Part shown: one piece after another, positions 18,874 to 27,219 of the stretch
Layout: every line of letters starts with the position of its first letter
Position numbering within the stretch: the stretch's first letter is position 1
Assembly (NCBI GenBank): GCA_018644665.1
Contig: JABGQA010000062.1
Coordinates: 1-64,000 of the forward strand
Length of the DNA stretch: 64,000 bases
Direction: 5' to 3'
Source: Candidatus Poribacteria bacterium
GTDB lineage: Bacteria > Poribacteria > WGA-4E > GCA-2687025
Program-made: the position numbers and the translations under genes
Notes under the pieces: generated by a model
What the model was told of the DNA's origin: nothing
Seen by the model: the letters and a program-made list of their open reading frames with translations, nothing else
Databases searched by the model: none

Positions 18874-19509
18874 ATGAAGACCGCGACCGCGAGAACCCTC
18901 TCCGACCTGTTCGAAGCCTCCGCCAGCCGACAGGACAGCCGCGCCGCGAACGCCATCGCGTCGCTCCTCCGCGGCCTGATCGCCGACTGCCTCTTCCTGC
19001 CCGCCAGAGCGCGGTCATACCGTGAGGACTGTCTACAGGAGTTGACGTTCGGACTGTACGATCTGCTGCGACGCTGGCACGCCGACGGGAAGCTGTCGGA
19101 ACTGCGCTCCGTGCAGGCGTTCGCGAGGCACTACGTCCGCTGGCACGCGCCCGCGGCGATGTCCCGCCTGTCGTTCCGCCTGTCCTCGCCGGCCACTCCG
19201 CAGTACCCGATGGGCGAGCAGGAACTCAGCGATGGGATGAACCTGCGCGAGATGCCTTTGCTCCGCACGGAGTCCGGTTGCCATCAGGCCGTCGCCGTCG
19301 CGCGCATGCGGGACACGCCGACAGAGCGGATCGATCATGAGATGGACCGCGCCACGCTGAGTCGCGTTGACCGTCGGGCGCTGGAGTTGGCGGAGAACGG
19401 CGAAGGCGGCCGCAGGCGGATCGAGATGTGCCTCGTAGCCGAGTTCGAGATGTCGCACCGGCAGGCGCGTCGCGCCCTCGACGGCCTCCTCACGCGGCTT
19501 CGACGATGA
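18874..19509 (+). CDS. Sigma-factor-like small protein of unknown function
   Basis: The ATG at 18874 follows GAGGTGA by 6 bases and gives 211 residues; a longer GTG start at 18784 would add an Arg-rich leader. The layout resembles a diverged sigma-70 protein. A helical first half (YREDCLQELTFGLYDLLRRW, FARHYVRWHAP) occupies the place of region 2. The C-terminal segment (RVDRRALELAENGEGGRR then FEMSHRQARRALDGLLTRL) is a helix-turn-helix like region 4. The match is weak, so it may be another DNA-binding protein. It is convergent with the tail-anchored helicase gene (58-bp gap). No partner anti-sigma factor is adjacent. Confidence 0.6.
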   Translation: MKTATARTLSDLFEASASRQDSRAANAIASLLRGLIADCLFLPARARSYREDCLQELTFGLYDLLRRWHADGKLSELRSVQAFARHYVRWHAPAAMSRLSFRLSSPATPQYPMGEQELSDGMNLREMPLLRTESGCHQAVAVARMRDTPTERIDHEMDRATLSRVDRRALELAENGEGGRRRIEMCLVAEFEMSHRQARRALDGLLTRLRR

Positions 19510-19567
19510 CTGCGTGACCGGACACCAAGCGCGTCCGCCGGCGCCGCTCGCCCGGCGTCACGCCGGT

Positions 19568-22500
19568 TCAAGCGAGCGCCGCCGCGACCGCAGCTATAAA
19601 GGCGAGGGCCAGGAGGCCGAGCCGGCCTAGGCATCCAGAAGGGCCCTGTACAGGCTCTGCCTGCGCGGCCACGGGGATCGCCGCGGCAGCTTGGGCCAGC
19701 GCCGCGTTCTCGACAGTCGCCGCCTCCAACTGCTCCCGCAACCGGTCGCGCTCCTGCTGGATCGCGACCACGCGCTTCTCAGCCTTGGCGCGTCCGCGCA
19801 CGGCGTCCTCGCGTTCCTCCTCGGCCAGGGCGAGCAGCGCGTCTAGGTCGGCGGCGCGGTCGGTCGCCTCGCCGAGTTCGAGGCGTTCGTCCCGCAGGCG
19901 CTCCGCCTCGAACTCGAGGGCGCGCGCGCGTTTCTCCGCGTCCTCTCGCGCGACGACCGCCTCCGCGAGCGAGGCGTCGAGCTTCCGGCGTGCGGCGCGT
20001 TCCTCCAGCGCCTTGCGCGTGTCTCCCCCAACCTGCTGGACGCGTTCACGGAGGCCCTCGCCTTCCGCTTCGAGTTCGGCAATGCGCCCGGCGTGCTCGT
20101 CGCGCTCGCCTTCGGCCTCGTCGAGTTCGCCCTGGACGGTCAGTAGCTCCTGCTCGCGGAAGCCGCGTTCTTCCAACATCTCCGTGACGTTGTCCTCGAC
20201 ATCCGCGACGCGCTGACGCGCCTGCTCTAGCTCGGCCTTCGCGGCTTCCGTCGCTTTCTCGGCGTCGGCCCAGAGTTGCTCGACCTCGCGGATTCGCACC
20301 CGTTCGCCTTCGAGGTCGGCTTGGGTGGCCGCCATGTCCGCCCGCGTCGCCTCCAGATCGAATTCGGCGCGCTCCCGCGCCTGGATCTCGGAGGAGAGAA
20401 GCGCCTCGGCATCGCGGAGTGTGTCGCGAGTAGTCAGGATGTCCTGAAGGGCATCGGCGCCGAACGCTGGCTCCAGCGCTCGCGTGACGCGCTCGTCTGA
20501 GGAGTACACCCCCGCAGACGGACCTGTCGCCAGCCCATAGATCGCCGCGATCAGTTGGGTCCGCGCAGGGCGAGGCACGGCGTCGTCGAGGGCCGGAATG
20601 TCGTCTAGCCACTGAGAGATCGCGCCTTCAGCGAGGGGTCGCAGACCCGGTACGGCGTCTGGCAGCAGATTGCCCAGTCGCGCCATGTCTGCGGGGTCCG
20701 GGTCGTCCTCGCTCGCCGCGAGGCGCGCCCTGAAGAGCCGCACGACCTCAACGGACGCGTCCTCGCCCGCCAAGCCGAAGCCGTCCTCCGCCTCGCGCAG
20801 GAGCACATCGTCGTCGGGTCGGAGGCCCTGGGCGCACGCGGTTCGGAAGGCGATCTCCGACGCAGCCGTATGGGTCTCCCGGCGCAGCGAGCCGTCCTGT
20901 ACGGAGCCAGGGTCTTCCGGGTCGCCCAGCAGGTCAACGGCCCGGCCCGCCGTGCGCGACGCGGTCGCCCATTGATCGCTCTGCACGAACGAGTGCGCGT
21001 CGGATAGGTAGCGCTGTACAAGCTCCTCGGCGTCATAGCGGTGGTGCGCCAGGAACGCCTCAAGCTCGTCGGGCGTCGTCTCGTGGAAGCCCGGCACGTC
21101 GCGGCACAGGGCGCGCACGCCATCGCCCGTAGCGACATCCGCCTGGTTGTCGATGAGCAGCAGGTCTTCGGTCGCGCGACTCAGACAGACGCGCAGACGG
21201 TCCACCAGCAGCTTTGCCCACAGTTCCTCGGGACCGTTGAGCTGCCCGCCCTGGGCGCCAGAGCCCACGCCAGCAATGTGCGCGCCGGGATCTACGACGG
21301 CCACCGTCTGCCGTTCGAGGCCCTTGATGTCCTCTGGCAGCATCAGGGCATCCGCGAACGCCGCGTATTCGCGCGGGATCTCATACCCCGGGTACACGAC
21401 GGCGGCCCCCGGCAGCGCCGCTATGTGGGACACCAGCCGTCCCAATTCCTCGGTCGTGTCGCAGTTCGCGTACATGACGTGAGCGGCGGTGTGGTATTCG
21501 CGCCGCGCGCGGGCGTAGCCGGTGGGTCGCGTCCGCTTGGAGACGGAGCGGTACAGGCCCCACGTGTTGTTCACGACCTGGGCGATGGCGTACGGGCTTC
21601 GCACGTTCTGCGGCAGGACATGGGCTTGTGAGCCGCTCAACTCGCGATCCGCCACTTCGCCGAATTCGCCCCAGTCGAAAGCGGACGGCGTCACGACCTG
21701 CCCCTCGTCGCCCGCGACGGCCACGGCGGGCCGCGTCCCGGCACGCTCGCCTAGCATGGCCGCGATGCGGAGTATGAGCAGGTATTCGACGGGTGTCAGA
21801 TCCTGTATTTCGTCGACGAATATGGCACCCACGTCGGCGATCGTGTCAGGGAGGCCGCCCTCGGTCAGCGCGTCCAGCGCTCGGCGAGCCGTCACGGGCT
21901 GTGGGAAGAGATCGAGCCAGTCCGTGTCGCGGTTGGCGAGCGTTCGGATTACCGTCGCGGCGCGCTCGGCGGCGTCCTCGCCCAGCACGGGAGCGCGCGC
22001 CGCGGCATACGCGTCGGGATCGACGACGACCCCGTCCGCGCGGAGGCCGCGGAACTCGAACGGGAGCGCGCGGCCGAACGCGTGCGCGTAAAGCTCATCG
22101 TAGAGAAGGCCGGTTTTCCCGCGCCACGCGCCGGTGTCTTCGTACAGTGGCAGGCGGCGGAAGCGGTCGCGGTAGTGGTTCAGAGCCTGCGGGGCGTGCG
22201 CCGATCCGAGGATCGTGGACAGCAGGCCGTCCAGCGTCTCGACGCGAACGGACGTGCCACGCGGCGCGAATGTGCGCAGGTATTCCCGGGACGAGTCCGC
22301 CAGCCCCCGGTGGCGCGTCAGATAGAGCACATCGGCGGCGTCGACCCAAAGCGCGGACAGCCAGAGCGTCGTCGTTTTGCCGGAGCCGGGGTGTCCGCGG
22401 AACTGGCGCACCGGCTGTGGGAGACGGGCGTACTGCGTCTGCTCCGTCGTGTACGCGGCGCCCATGGAATCGTCGAAGACGAGCCGTAGGGGCTCTGCCG

Positions 22501-22924
22501 GTCGGTATTGGCGGCCTACGTCGCCGGCTTCCAAGAGCTGATCTGTCTCGTCGTGGTGCCGGACCTTGCGCACGAGGATCGTGCCGGAGGGCGTGTCCAG
22601 GTCTCGCACGGGCGGGGCATCACTGGGAGCCCACCAGAGGTAGTAGTGGTAGCCTCCCTGCCCGCCGAGGGGAGCGCGGCGCCACCCGCGGTTCGATCCC
22701 CGCACGGTCTTCACGACGTTCGTCCGCCCGAACGCCGCGAGGTGCTGTATCGCGAGGTTGGCGCGACGCCGGTAGGGATCGCCGGGGGCGCTCTCAAACC
22801 ACTCGCTGACCTCGTCGTGCACGAGGACGGCCCGAGACGGCTCGAAGGCCGTCGCTGTCGGGGCGAGGTCTCGTATCGGCGTGAAGCGCATGTGCGGGCC
22901 ATCAGCTAATTGGGACACGACCAT
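19568..22924 (-). CDS. Tail-anchored UvrD/Rep-like SF1 helicase with long coiled coil
   Basis: The 1118-residue protein has SF1 helicase motifs in order: Walker A GHPGSGKTTT (K183), motif II FVDEIQD (D371, E372), motif III AVAGDEGQ, motif IV QNVRSP and motif VI VCLSRATED. Residues about 28-100 (HDEVSEWFESAPGDPYRRRA, GGYHYYLWWAP) resemble a RelE/ParE-type fold. Residues about 855-1075 are an uninterrupted heptad-like coiled coil rich in Glu and Arg, and residues 1098-1118 form a single C-terminal membrane segment. The helicase would be held on the cytoplasmic face of the membrane, an unusual arrangement. ATG 22924 was taken; ATG 22891 is an alternative, and neither has a good ribosome site. 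A role in defence or in membrane-linked DNA processing is inference. Confidence 0.8.
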   Translation of the reverse strand: MVVSQLADGPHMRFTPIRDLAPTATAFEPSRAVLVHDEVSEWFESAPGDPYRRRANLAIQHLAAFGRTNVVKTVRGSNRGWRRAPLGGQGGYHYYLWWAPSDAPPVRDLDTPSGTILVRKVRHHDETDQLLEAGDVGRQYRPAEPLRLVFDDSMGAAYTTEQTQYARLPQPVRQFRGHPGSGKTTTLWLSALWVDAADVLYLTRHRGLADSSREYLRTFAPRGTSVRVETLDGLLSTILGSAHAPQALNHYRDRFRRLPLYEDTGAWRGKTGLLYDELYAHAFGRALPFEFRGLRADGVVVDPDAYAAARAPVLGEDAAERAATVIRTLANRDTDWLDLFPQPVTARRALDALTEGGLPDTIADVGAIFVDEIQDLTPVEYLLILRIAAMLGERAGTRPAVAVAGDEGQVVTPSAFDWGEFGEVADRELSGSQAHVLPQNVRSPYAIAQVVNNTWGLYRSVSKRTRPTGYARARREYHTAAHVMYANCDTTEELGRLVSHIAALPGAAVVYPGYEIPREYAAFADALMLPEDIKGLERQTVAVVDPGAHIAGVGSGAQGGQLNGPEELWAKLLVDRLRVCLSRATEDLLLIDNQADVATGDGVRALCRDVPGFHETTPDELEAFLAHHRYDAEELVQRYLSDAHSFVQSDQWATASRTAGRAVDLLGDPEDPGSVQDGSLRRETHTAASEIAFRTACAQGLRPDDDVLLREAEDGFGLAGEDASVEVVRLFRARLAASEDDPDPADMARLGNLLPDAVPGLRPLAEGAISQWLDDIPALDDAVPRPARTQLIAAIYGLATGPSAGVYSSDERVTRALEPAFGADALQDILTTRDTLRDAEALLSSEIQARERAEFDLEATRADMAATQADLEGERVRIREVEQLWADAEKATEAAKAELEQARQRVADVEDNVTEMLEERGFREQELLTVQGELDEAEGERDEHAGRIAELEAEGEGLRERVQQVGGDTRKALEERAARRKLDASLAEAVVAREDAEKRARALEFEAERLRDERLELGEATDRAADLDALLALAEEEREDAVRGRAKAEKRVVAIQQERDRLREQLEAATVENAALAQAAAAIPVAAQAEPVQGPSGCLGRLGLLALAFIAAVAAALA

Positions 22925-23067
22925 GATGCCGCAACTGGCGGGCCATTACGACCCGCGGAGAGTGGCTCGAATCCAGGTCCGCGCGGAACTGCCGTTTCGG
23001 GTCGCGCTTCGGGCCGCATCCGTCACGCAGGGAATGCCGGTATAGTAGGGCCTCGGAGGCATCGTCA

Positions 23068-24612
23068 TTGGCAGTCGCAACGACAAGTGACGGAGCGCTC
23101 GTGGCGCGCACGCGCCGCGGAGACAAGGACGCCTTCGCGGCCCTCGTGCGGAAGTATGAGGGACAAGTGTACGCCGTCGCGTATGCGCGCCTCTTGAACG
23201 TCGCGGACGCCGAGGACGTGGTACAGGAGACATTCCTCCAGGCGTACCGCGCGTTGCACCAGCTACGCATGCCAGACCGGTTCGGCGGCTGGATCGCCCG
23301 TATCGCGCTGTCCTTCGCAGTCAAGCGGCTCAGGGCGCGCACGCGGGAACCGATCACCGATGTTGGCGACCTGCTATCGAACACGCCGGACCCCGCGACC
23401 GCGCCGGAGCGATTCGAAAGGGGCGAAGACGCTCGTGCCCTCATAGAGGCGGCCTTGGCCTCCCTGCCGGATTCGCTCCGCGAGCCGTTCGTGATGCGGC
23501 ACGTCGCGGAGGCATCGTACGACGCGATCGCGGAGGCGTTGCTTGTCGCGCCGCGCACGGCAGAACGCCGTGTGCAGAGAGCGCGGGAGAGGCTACACCG
23601 ATACCTGGCGGCGCGCGGACTGCAGGACATCGCAAGGGACGCTCTGCTGTCCGGGGCGCTGATGCCCACGGCAGCCGATGGCGCGTTCAGGGCCGTCATG
23701 CGAGCAGTGACGCCGGAACCGACGCCGAGCGCGTCCGACGCGTCGGCGTCTCACCGGTATGTCCCGGCGGTGGCCGCGAGCGCGCTCATCGTCTGTGGTC
23801 TGTTCGCGGGCGTGGGCATGCTAGAGGGGCGGCTGCGCGCGGCCGAGGTGAAGCAGATCGCGCGACCCGTGGTACTCGTTCGGCAACGCGCTACCCGAAT
23901 CGCCTCCGTGGGTCGGTCGACGCCTCTCCGCGAACGCGCTGCCCTGATGGACATCCCGCCCGGCGCGGTGGCGATTCTCCGCGAGGATTTCGAGGCGTTG
24001 GCGCCGGGGCAGTCGCTTCCTGGATGGTCGCGCGGCGTGCACGCCCAGACGACTCACACGCGACCCGGCGGCGGCAGCGTCGCTGGCGCCGTGACGACGA
24101 ACATCCCGTCGGCGTACTTCCGATTCCCACGTGTGCGCGGCGTGCTTACCATCGATGTTTGGCTCAAGCCGCATCCGGGCGACAGCGCGAACTGCGGCAT
24201 CCGCATCGGTCACGACGGCCGCACGTGGGGCGCCACTGATACACCGATCGTCGATCCCTCGGGGCTTCGGGACGGCGCGCCGCAGTCGTACATGCCCATC
24301 CACAAGGACGACACTGGTCAGTGGTTCTATCGGATCGGGGACGCGCCCGTCCCCATTGCGTTCGCGGCGTACGACGGGGACTGGCACCACGTCCGTGTGC
24401 GTCACGACACGGATCGCGGGGAATACAGCCTCTACCTCGACGGCGACCTGGTCCGGGCACGCATTCCGAGCCCCGCTCTCTTCCCCGAGGGCGTCTCCTT
24501 TGTGGCTCTGAACAGCGGCCGATGGATGCGCGAGCAGGACAAGCCGTCGTACTTCGACGACCTGAGCATCTATATCGAGCCGGCCGAGGACTGGGTGACT
24601 CTGAGGGACTAG
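23068..24612 (+). CDS. Membrane-tethered ECF sigma factor fused to a LamG-like domain
   Basis: The TTG start at 23068 has GGAGG about 10 bases upstream and gives 514 residues. Residues 20-90 are sigma region 2 (FAALVRKYEGQVYAVAYARL, DAEDVVQETFLQAYRAL) and 125-180 region 4 (LPDSLREPFVMRHVAEASYDAIAEAL, RTAERRVQRARERL). A single membrane segment follows (about 231-252, YVPAVAASALIVCGLFAGVG), then an external domain with LamG character (ILREDFEALAPGQSLPGW, WHHVRVRHDTDRGEYSLYLDG). The protein thus joins an extracellular sensor to a sigma factor in one chain. Release by proteolysis after ligand binding is inferred. It is divergent from the helicase gene with a 143-bp gap holding TATAGT at 23041. 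Confidence 0.88.
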   Translation: MAVATTSDGALVARTRRGDKDAFAALVRKYEGQVYAVAYARLLNVADAEDVVQETFLQAYRALHQLRMPDRFGGWIARIALSFAVKRLRARTREPITDVGDLLSNTPDPATAPERFERGEDARALIEAALASLPDSLREPFVMRHVAEASYDAIAEALLVAPRTAERRVQRARERLHRYLAARGLQDIARDALLSGALMPTAADGAFRAVMRAVTPEPTPSASDASASHRYVPAVAASALIVCGLFAGVGMLEGRLRAAEVKQIARPVVLVRQRATRIASVGRSTPLRERAALMDIPPGAVAILREDFEALAPGQSLPGWSRGVHAQTTHTRPGGGSVAGAVTTNIPSAYFRFPRVRGVLTIDVWLKPHPGDSANCGIRIGHDGRTWGATDTPIVDPSGLRDGAPQSYMPIHKDDTGQWFYRIGDAPVPIAFAAYDGDWHHVRVRHDTDRGEYSLYLDGDLVRARIPSPALFPEGVSFVALNSGRWMREQDKPSYFDDLSIYIEPAEDWVTLRD

Positions 24613-24734
24613 CGCGCCATAGAAGCCGTCCGCAGACCACCGTGTATTCGCACGCCCTCAACGGTATATGCTCTCGTCCGGCTCGGTGATACGATGGGCC
24701 GAGCGATTGCGGACCTCGAGGGGGCGAGAGAGCG

Positions 24735-25523
24735 ATGAAGACCGCGTTCATGAGTTCGGTGTGTCCCAAACAGACGCTGCCCGAGTTGGTCGAGTCGGCG
24801 AAGCGACACGGCTACCAGGGCATTGAGTTCCGAGTGGAATGGGGGCACCTCCACGGCATGGAACTCGATTCCTCGGACGTCGATATACGCCAGGCCCGAA
24901 AGACGCTTGCCGATGCCGGCATCGCCGCTTGTTGCATCGCAACGGGCGTGAAGTTCAACTCCGCCGACCCCGCCGAGCACAAGCCGCACCGGGAAGCGCT
25001 CCGCAAGCACATCGCGTTGGCCGCCGAGGCTGGCGCTCCGTGCATACGCACCTTCAGCGATCCCGTTCCCGAAGACGACGAAGGCGCGCGCGACTCCGTC
25101 CTGAGTCTCGCGGCGGAGTCGTACGCGTCCGTGGACGAGTGGGCGCGCAAGCATCGCGTGGACGTTCTCGTCGAGACGCACACGAACATGCGAGGGCACT
25201 GGGCGAAGCGGATCGTGGACGAGGCGCAGGCCGCGAGCCTGAAGGTCCTATGGGATCCCGGACACCATGTGCGTCGCGGTCAGTCCGTGGATGACGCGTA
25301 CGGGTACCTCAAGGGTCTCGTATCGCACCTGCACTTCGGCACGCAGTCGGCCGGCACGGGGTCGATGAGCGAGGCGGAGCATCAGCGCACGGTCGACCTA
25401 CTGCACGCCGACGGATTCACTGGGTTCTTCTCGGTTGAGGTTATCAACCCCGACGACCCAGAGGCCGTGCTTACCTACAACGCGCAGCAGTTCCGCGAGT
25501 ACTTCTCCAAGGCTGGCGTGTGA
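24735..25523 (+). CDS. Sugar phosphate isomerase/epimerase-like TIM barrel (AP endonuclease 2 family)
   Basis: The 262-residue protein is a xylose-isomerase-like TIM barrel (PF01261 type). Metal ligands are visible in the expected order: E in VLVETHTNMRGH, D in LWDPGHH, H in SHLHFG and E in FFSVEVINP. The N-terminus (MKTAFMSSVCPKQTLPELVE) is typical. Members isomerise or epimerise sugars or inositol derivatives in the cytoplasm. It is convergent with an iron alcohol dehydrogenase gene (22-bp gap), which may belong to the same sugar-use pathway but is on the other strand. The precise substrate is unknown. Confidence 0.9.
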   Translation: MKTAFMSSVCPKQTLPELVESAKRHGYQGIEFRVEWGHLHGMELDSSDVDIRQARKTLADAGIAACCIATGVKFNSADPAEHKPHREALRKHIALAAEAGAPCIRTFSDPVPEDDEGARDSVLSLAAESYASVDEWARKHRVDVLVETHTNMRGHWAKRIVDEAQAASLKVLWDPGHHVRRGQSVDDAYGYLKGLVSHLHFGTQSAGTGSMSEAEHQRTVDLLHADGFTGFFSVEVINPDDPEAVLTYNAQQFREYFSKAGV

Positions 25524-25545
25524 CACGGACGACCCCGATGCGTCG

Positions 25546-26739
25546 CTACCAGCACGCCCGGTAGAGGCGGACGATGTCGTCGGCCGTGGCTTGCCGGGGG
25601 TTGTTGGCGGGGCTCCCGCTCGCCAGGGCGTCCTCCGCCATCTGTGGCAGGGCCGCATCGAACGCGTCCCGGTCGATCCCAATCTCCCCGAGGCGCGGCA
25701 TCTCCACGTCGGCCAGAAGGCGCGCGACCGCATCCATGGCCCGATCGGCGCCCGACATCGGGGAGCGCCCGTCCACTTCCTCGCCCATGGCGCAGGCGAT
25801 GTCCGCGAACCGCTCGGGCGCGCCCGGAGCCGAGTAGCGCATCGCCTCCAGCAGCAGCACCGAGTTGGAGAGGCCGTGGTGCACGTGGAAGTACGCGCCG
25901 ATGGGTCGTGACATGCCGTGCACCAGCGCCACCGACGAATTGCTGAACGCCATCCCAGCGATGCTCGCCCCTAGCATCATCTCCGTCCGCGCCCAGAGGT
26001 TGGAGCCGTCGGCCCACGCCTGTCGGAGAGATGCGGAGATCATGCGTATCGCGTGCAGGGCCAAGCCATCCGTGATGGGATTCGCGCGCTTGGATATGTA
26101 GGCTTCGATCGCGTGCGTAAGCGCGTCGACTCCGACGGCCGCCGTCAGCTTGGCGGGAGTCGTCACGCTGAGGAGCGGGTCGATAAGCGCGACGCGGGCG
26201 AGCAGGTTCGGGCTGCTCATCATCACCTTCACGTTGGCGTCCGTGTCGGTGATTACGCTCACCTTGGTGACTTCGCTGCCTGTGCCGCCGGTCGTTGGGA
26301 TCGCTATGAGCGGCGCGCCCGCGTTGGGCACCTTGTCGACGCCCATGTAGTCGGGCAGGCGCCCGTCGTTCGTGAGACTGACCGCGATGCCCTTGCCACA
26401 GTCGATGGAGCTGCCGCCGCCGACCGCCACGATGACGTCGCAGCCGTCGCGTCGGTGGAGGTCGAGACCGTCGCGCACGTTCGCGAGCGTGGGGTCGGGG
26501 GTGACGTCCGCGAACGTCGAGCACTCTAGGCCGGCGGCGGCGAGGTCGCGCGCCACGTCCTGTGAAATGCCCAGAGCCGCGATGCCCGGATCCGTGACGA
26601 TGAGCGCCCGCGTGGCTCCGAGTCTCGCCGCTTGCTCACCGACCTGCCGCGCGACGCCCGCGCCTGACACGACGACGTCCGGGGCGCTGAACTTCGCCAC
26701 GGGCGCCAGCGCGGCCAGGCCGCTCACTGTTTGCCGCAC
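25546..26739 (-). CDS. Iron-containing (group III) alcohol dehydrogenase
   Basis: The 397-residue product has the NAD(P) motif GGGSSIDCGKG (about residues 107-117), the GTGSEVTKVSVI segment, and the metal-binding pattern with Asp and His in VDALTHAIEAYIS followed by histidines in ALVHGMSRPIGAYFHVHHGLSN. The closing region (ANNPRQATADDIVRLYRACW) matches the family. It oxidises alcohols or reduces aldehydes with NAD(P)H in the cytoplasm. The GTG start at 26739 lies inside the stub of a tyrosine recombinase gene (26724-26873), so the first few residues may derive from an insertion junction; no strong ribosome site is visible. Confidence 0.9.
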   Translation of the reverse strand: MRQTVSGLAALAPVAKFSAPDVVVSGAGVARQVGEQAARLGATRALIVTDPGIAALGISQDVARDLAAAGLECSTFADVTPDPTLANVRDGLDLHRRDGCDVIVAVGGGSSIDCGKGIAVSLTNDGRLPDYMGVDKVPNAGAPLIAIPTTGGTGSEVTKVSVITDTDANVKVMMSSPNLLARVALIDPLLSVTTPAKLTAAVGVDALTHAIEAYISKRANPITDGLALHAIRMISASLRQAWADGSNLWARTEMMLGASIAGMAFSNSSVALVHGMSRPIGAYFHVHHGLSNSVLLLEAMRYSAPGAPERFADIACAMGEEVDGRSPMSGADRAMDAVARLLADVEMPRLGEIGIDRDAFDAALPQMAEDALASGSPANNPRQATADDIVRLYRACW

Positions 26740-26873
26740 GGCTTCGCCTCAAAGTGCAGCCCGGTATCGAGCAGAGCGAGGAGGACGAGCTTCTCCTCGA
26801 AGCTCTTAGCCCCGTTCACGAGGCGGTCTGCCTCGTCGCTGGTGAGTTGCTCACGCTTGTATTGGTAGGGCAT
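26724..26873 (-). pseudogene. Remnant of a tyrosine recombinase (phage integrase) N-terminus
   Basis: A 49-residue ORF from ATG 26873 reads like the start of an integrase catalytic domain: KREQLTSDEADRLVNGAKSF then EEKLVLLALLDTGL. At that point homologues continue with RVSEL, but here the sequence changes to HFEAKPCGKQ and stops. The catalytic Arg, His and Tyr regions are absent, so it is a truncated remnant. It overlaps the start of the iron alcohol dehydrogenase gene by 16 bases, which suggests that an element was excised or decayed here. Confidence 0.65.
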
Positions 26874-27219
26874 GGATGTGGACACCCTCTTCGGGAGACG
26901 TGTCGCGTACTATACAGGGCTGCCACATCGTGCCGCAATCGGGGCTATCCACGCCCTGATGAACACTGACCTCGGGAGGGCAGGGGAGAGCGACGCTCCG
27001 CACTTCCATGCAGAAGGCGACAGCTCCCCGTGCCTCGGGGCGGCCCCGCCGTAACGCTTCACGGGCCACTCCGTTCCTAGAGGTAGAGAGTGGCTCTCCA
27101 AGGGAGCCGGCAAGACCGCGAAAGGGCTGAGCCCACCTTCGCACCGCTCGGTCGATCTCGTATCGACACTCCTTTCTGCCTGTCCGCGTGGTCAGCAGGC
27201 GCATCGAAAGGGGTGTAGT
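26874..27219. other. Non-coding gap next to the integrase remnant
   Basis: About 345 bases. A small plus-strand frame (26872-27054) is open but shows no recognisable motif or ribosome site. The stretch may be decayed mobile DNA, given the neighbouring integrase stub; I cannot support any feature in it. Confidence 0.35.

Noticed and set aside
22680..22710. tRNA T-arm-like sequence (GGTTCGATCCCCGC)
   Set aside because: It lies inside the helicase coding region, the flanking stem does not pair properly and no cloverleaf can be drawn around it.
21793..22809. 338-residue plus-strand frame inside the helicase gene
   Set aside because: Arg-rich composition; the helicase motifs on the other strand are clear.
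26872..27054. 60-residue plus-strand frame
   Set aside because: No ribosome site, no family resemblance and overlap with the integrase remnant start.
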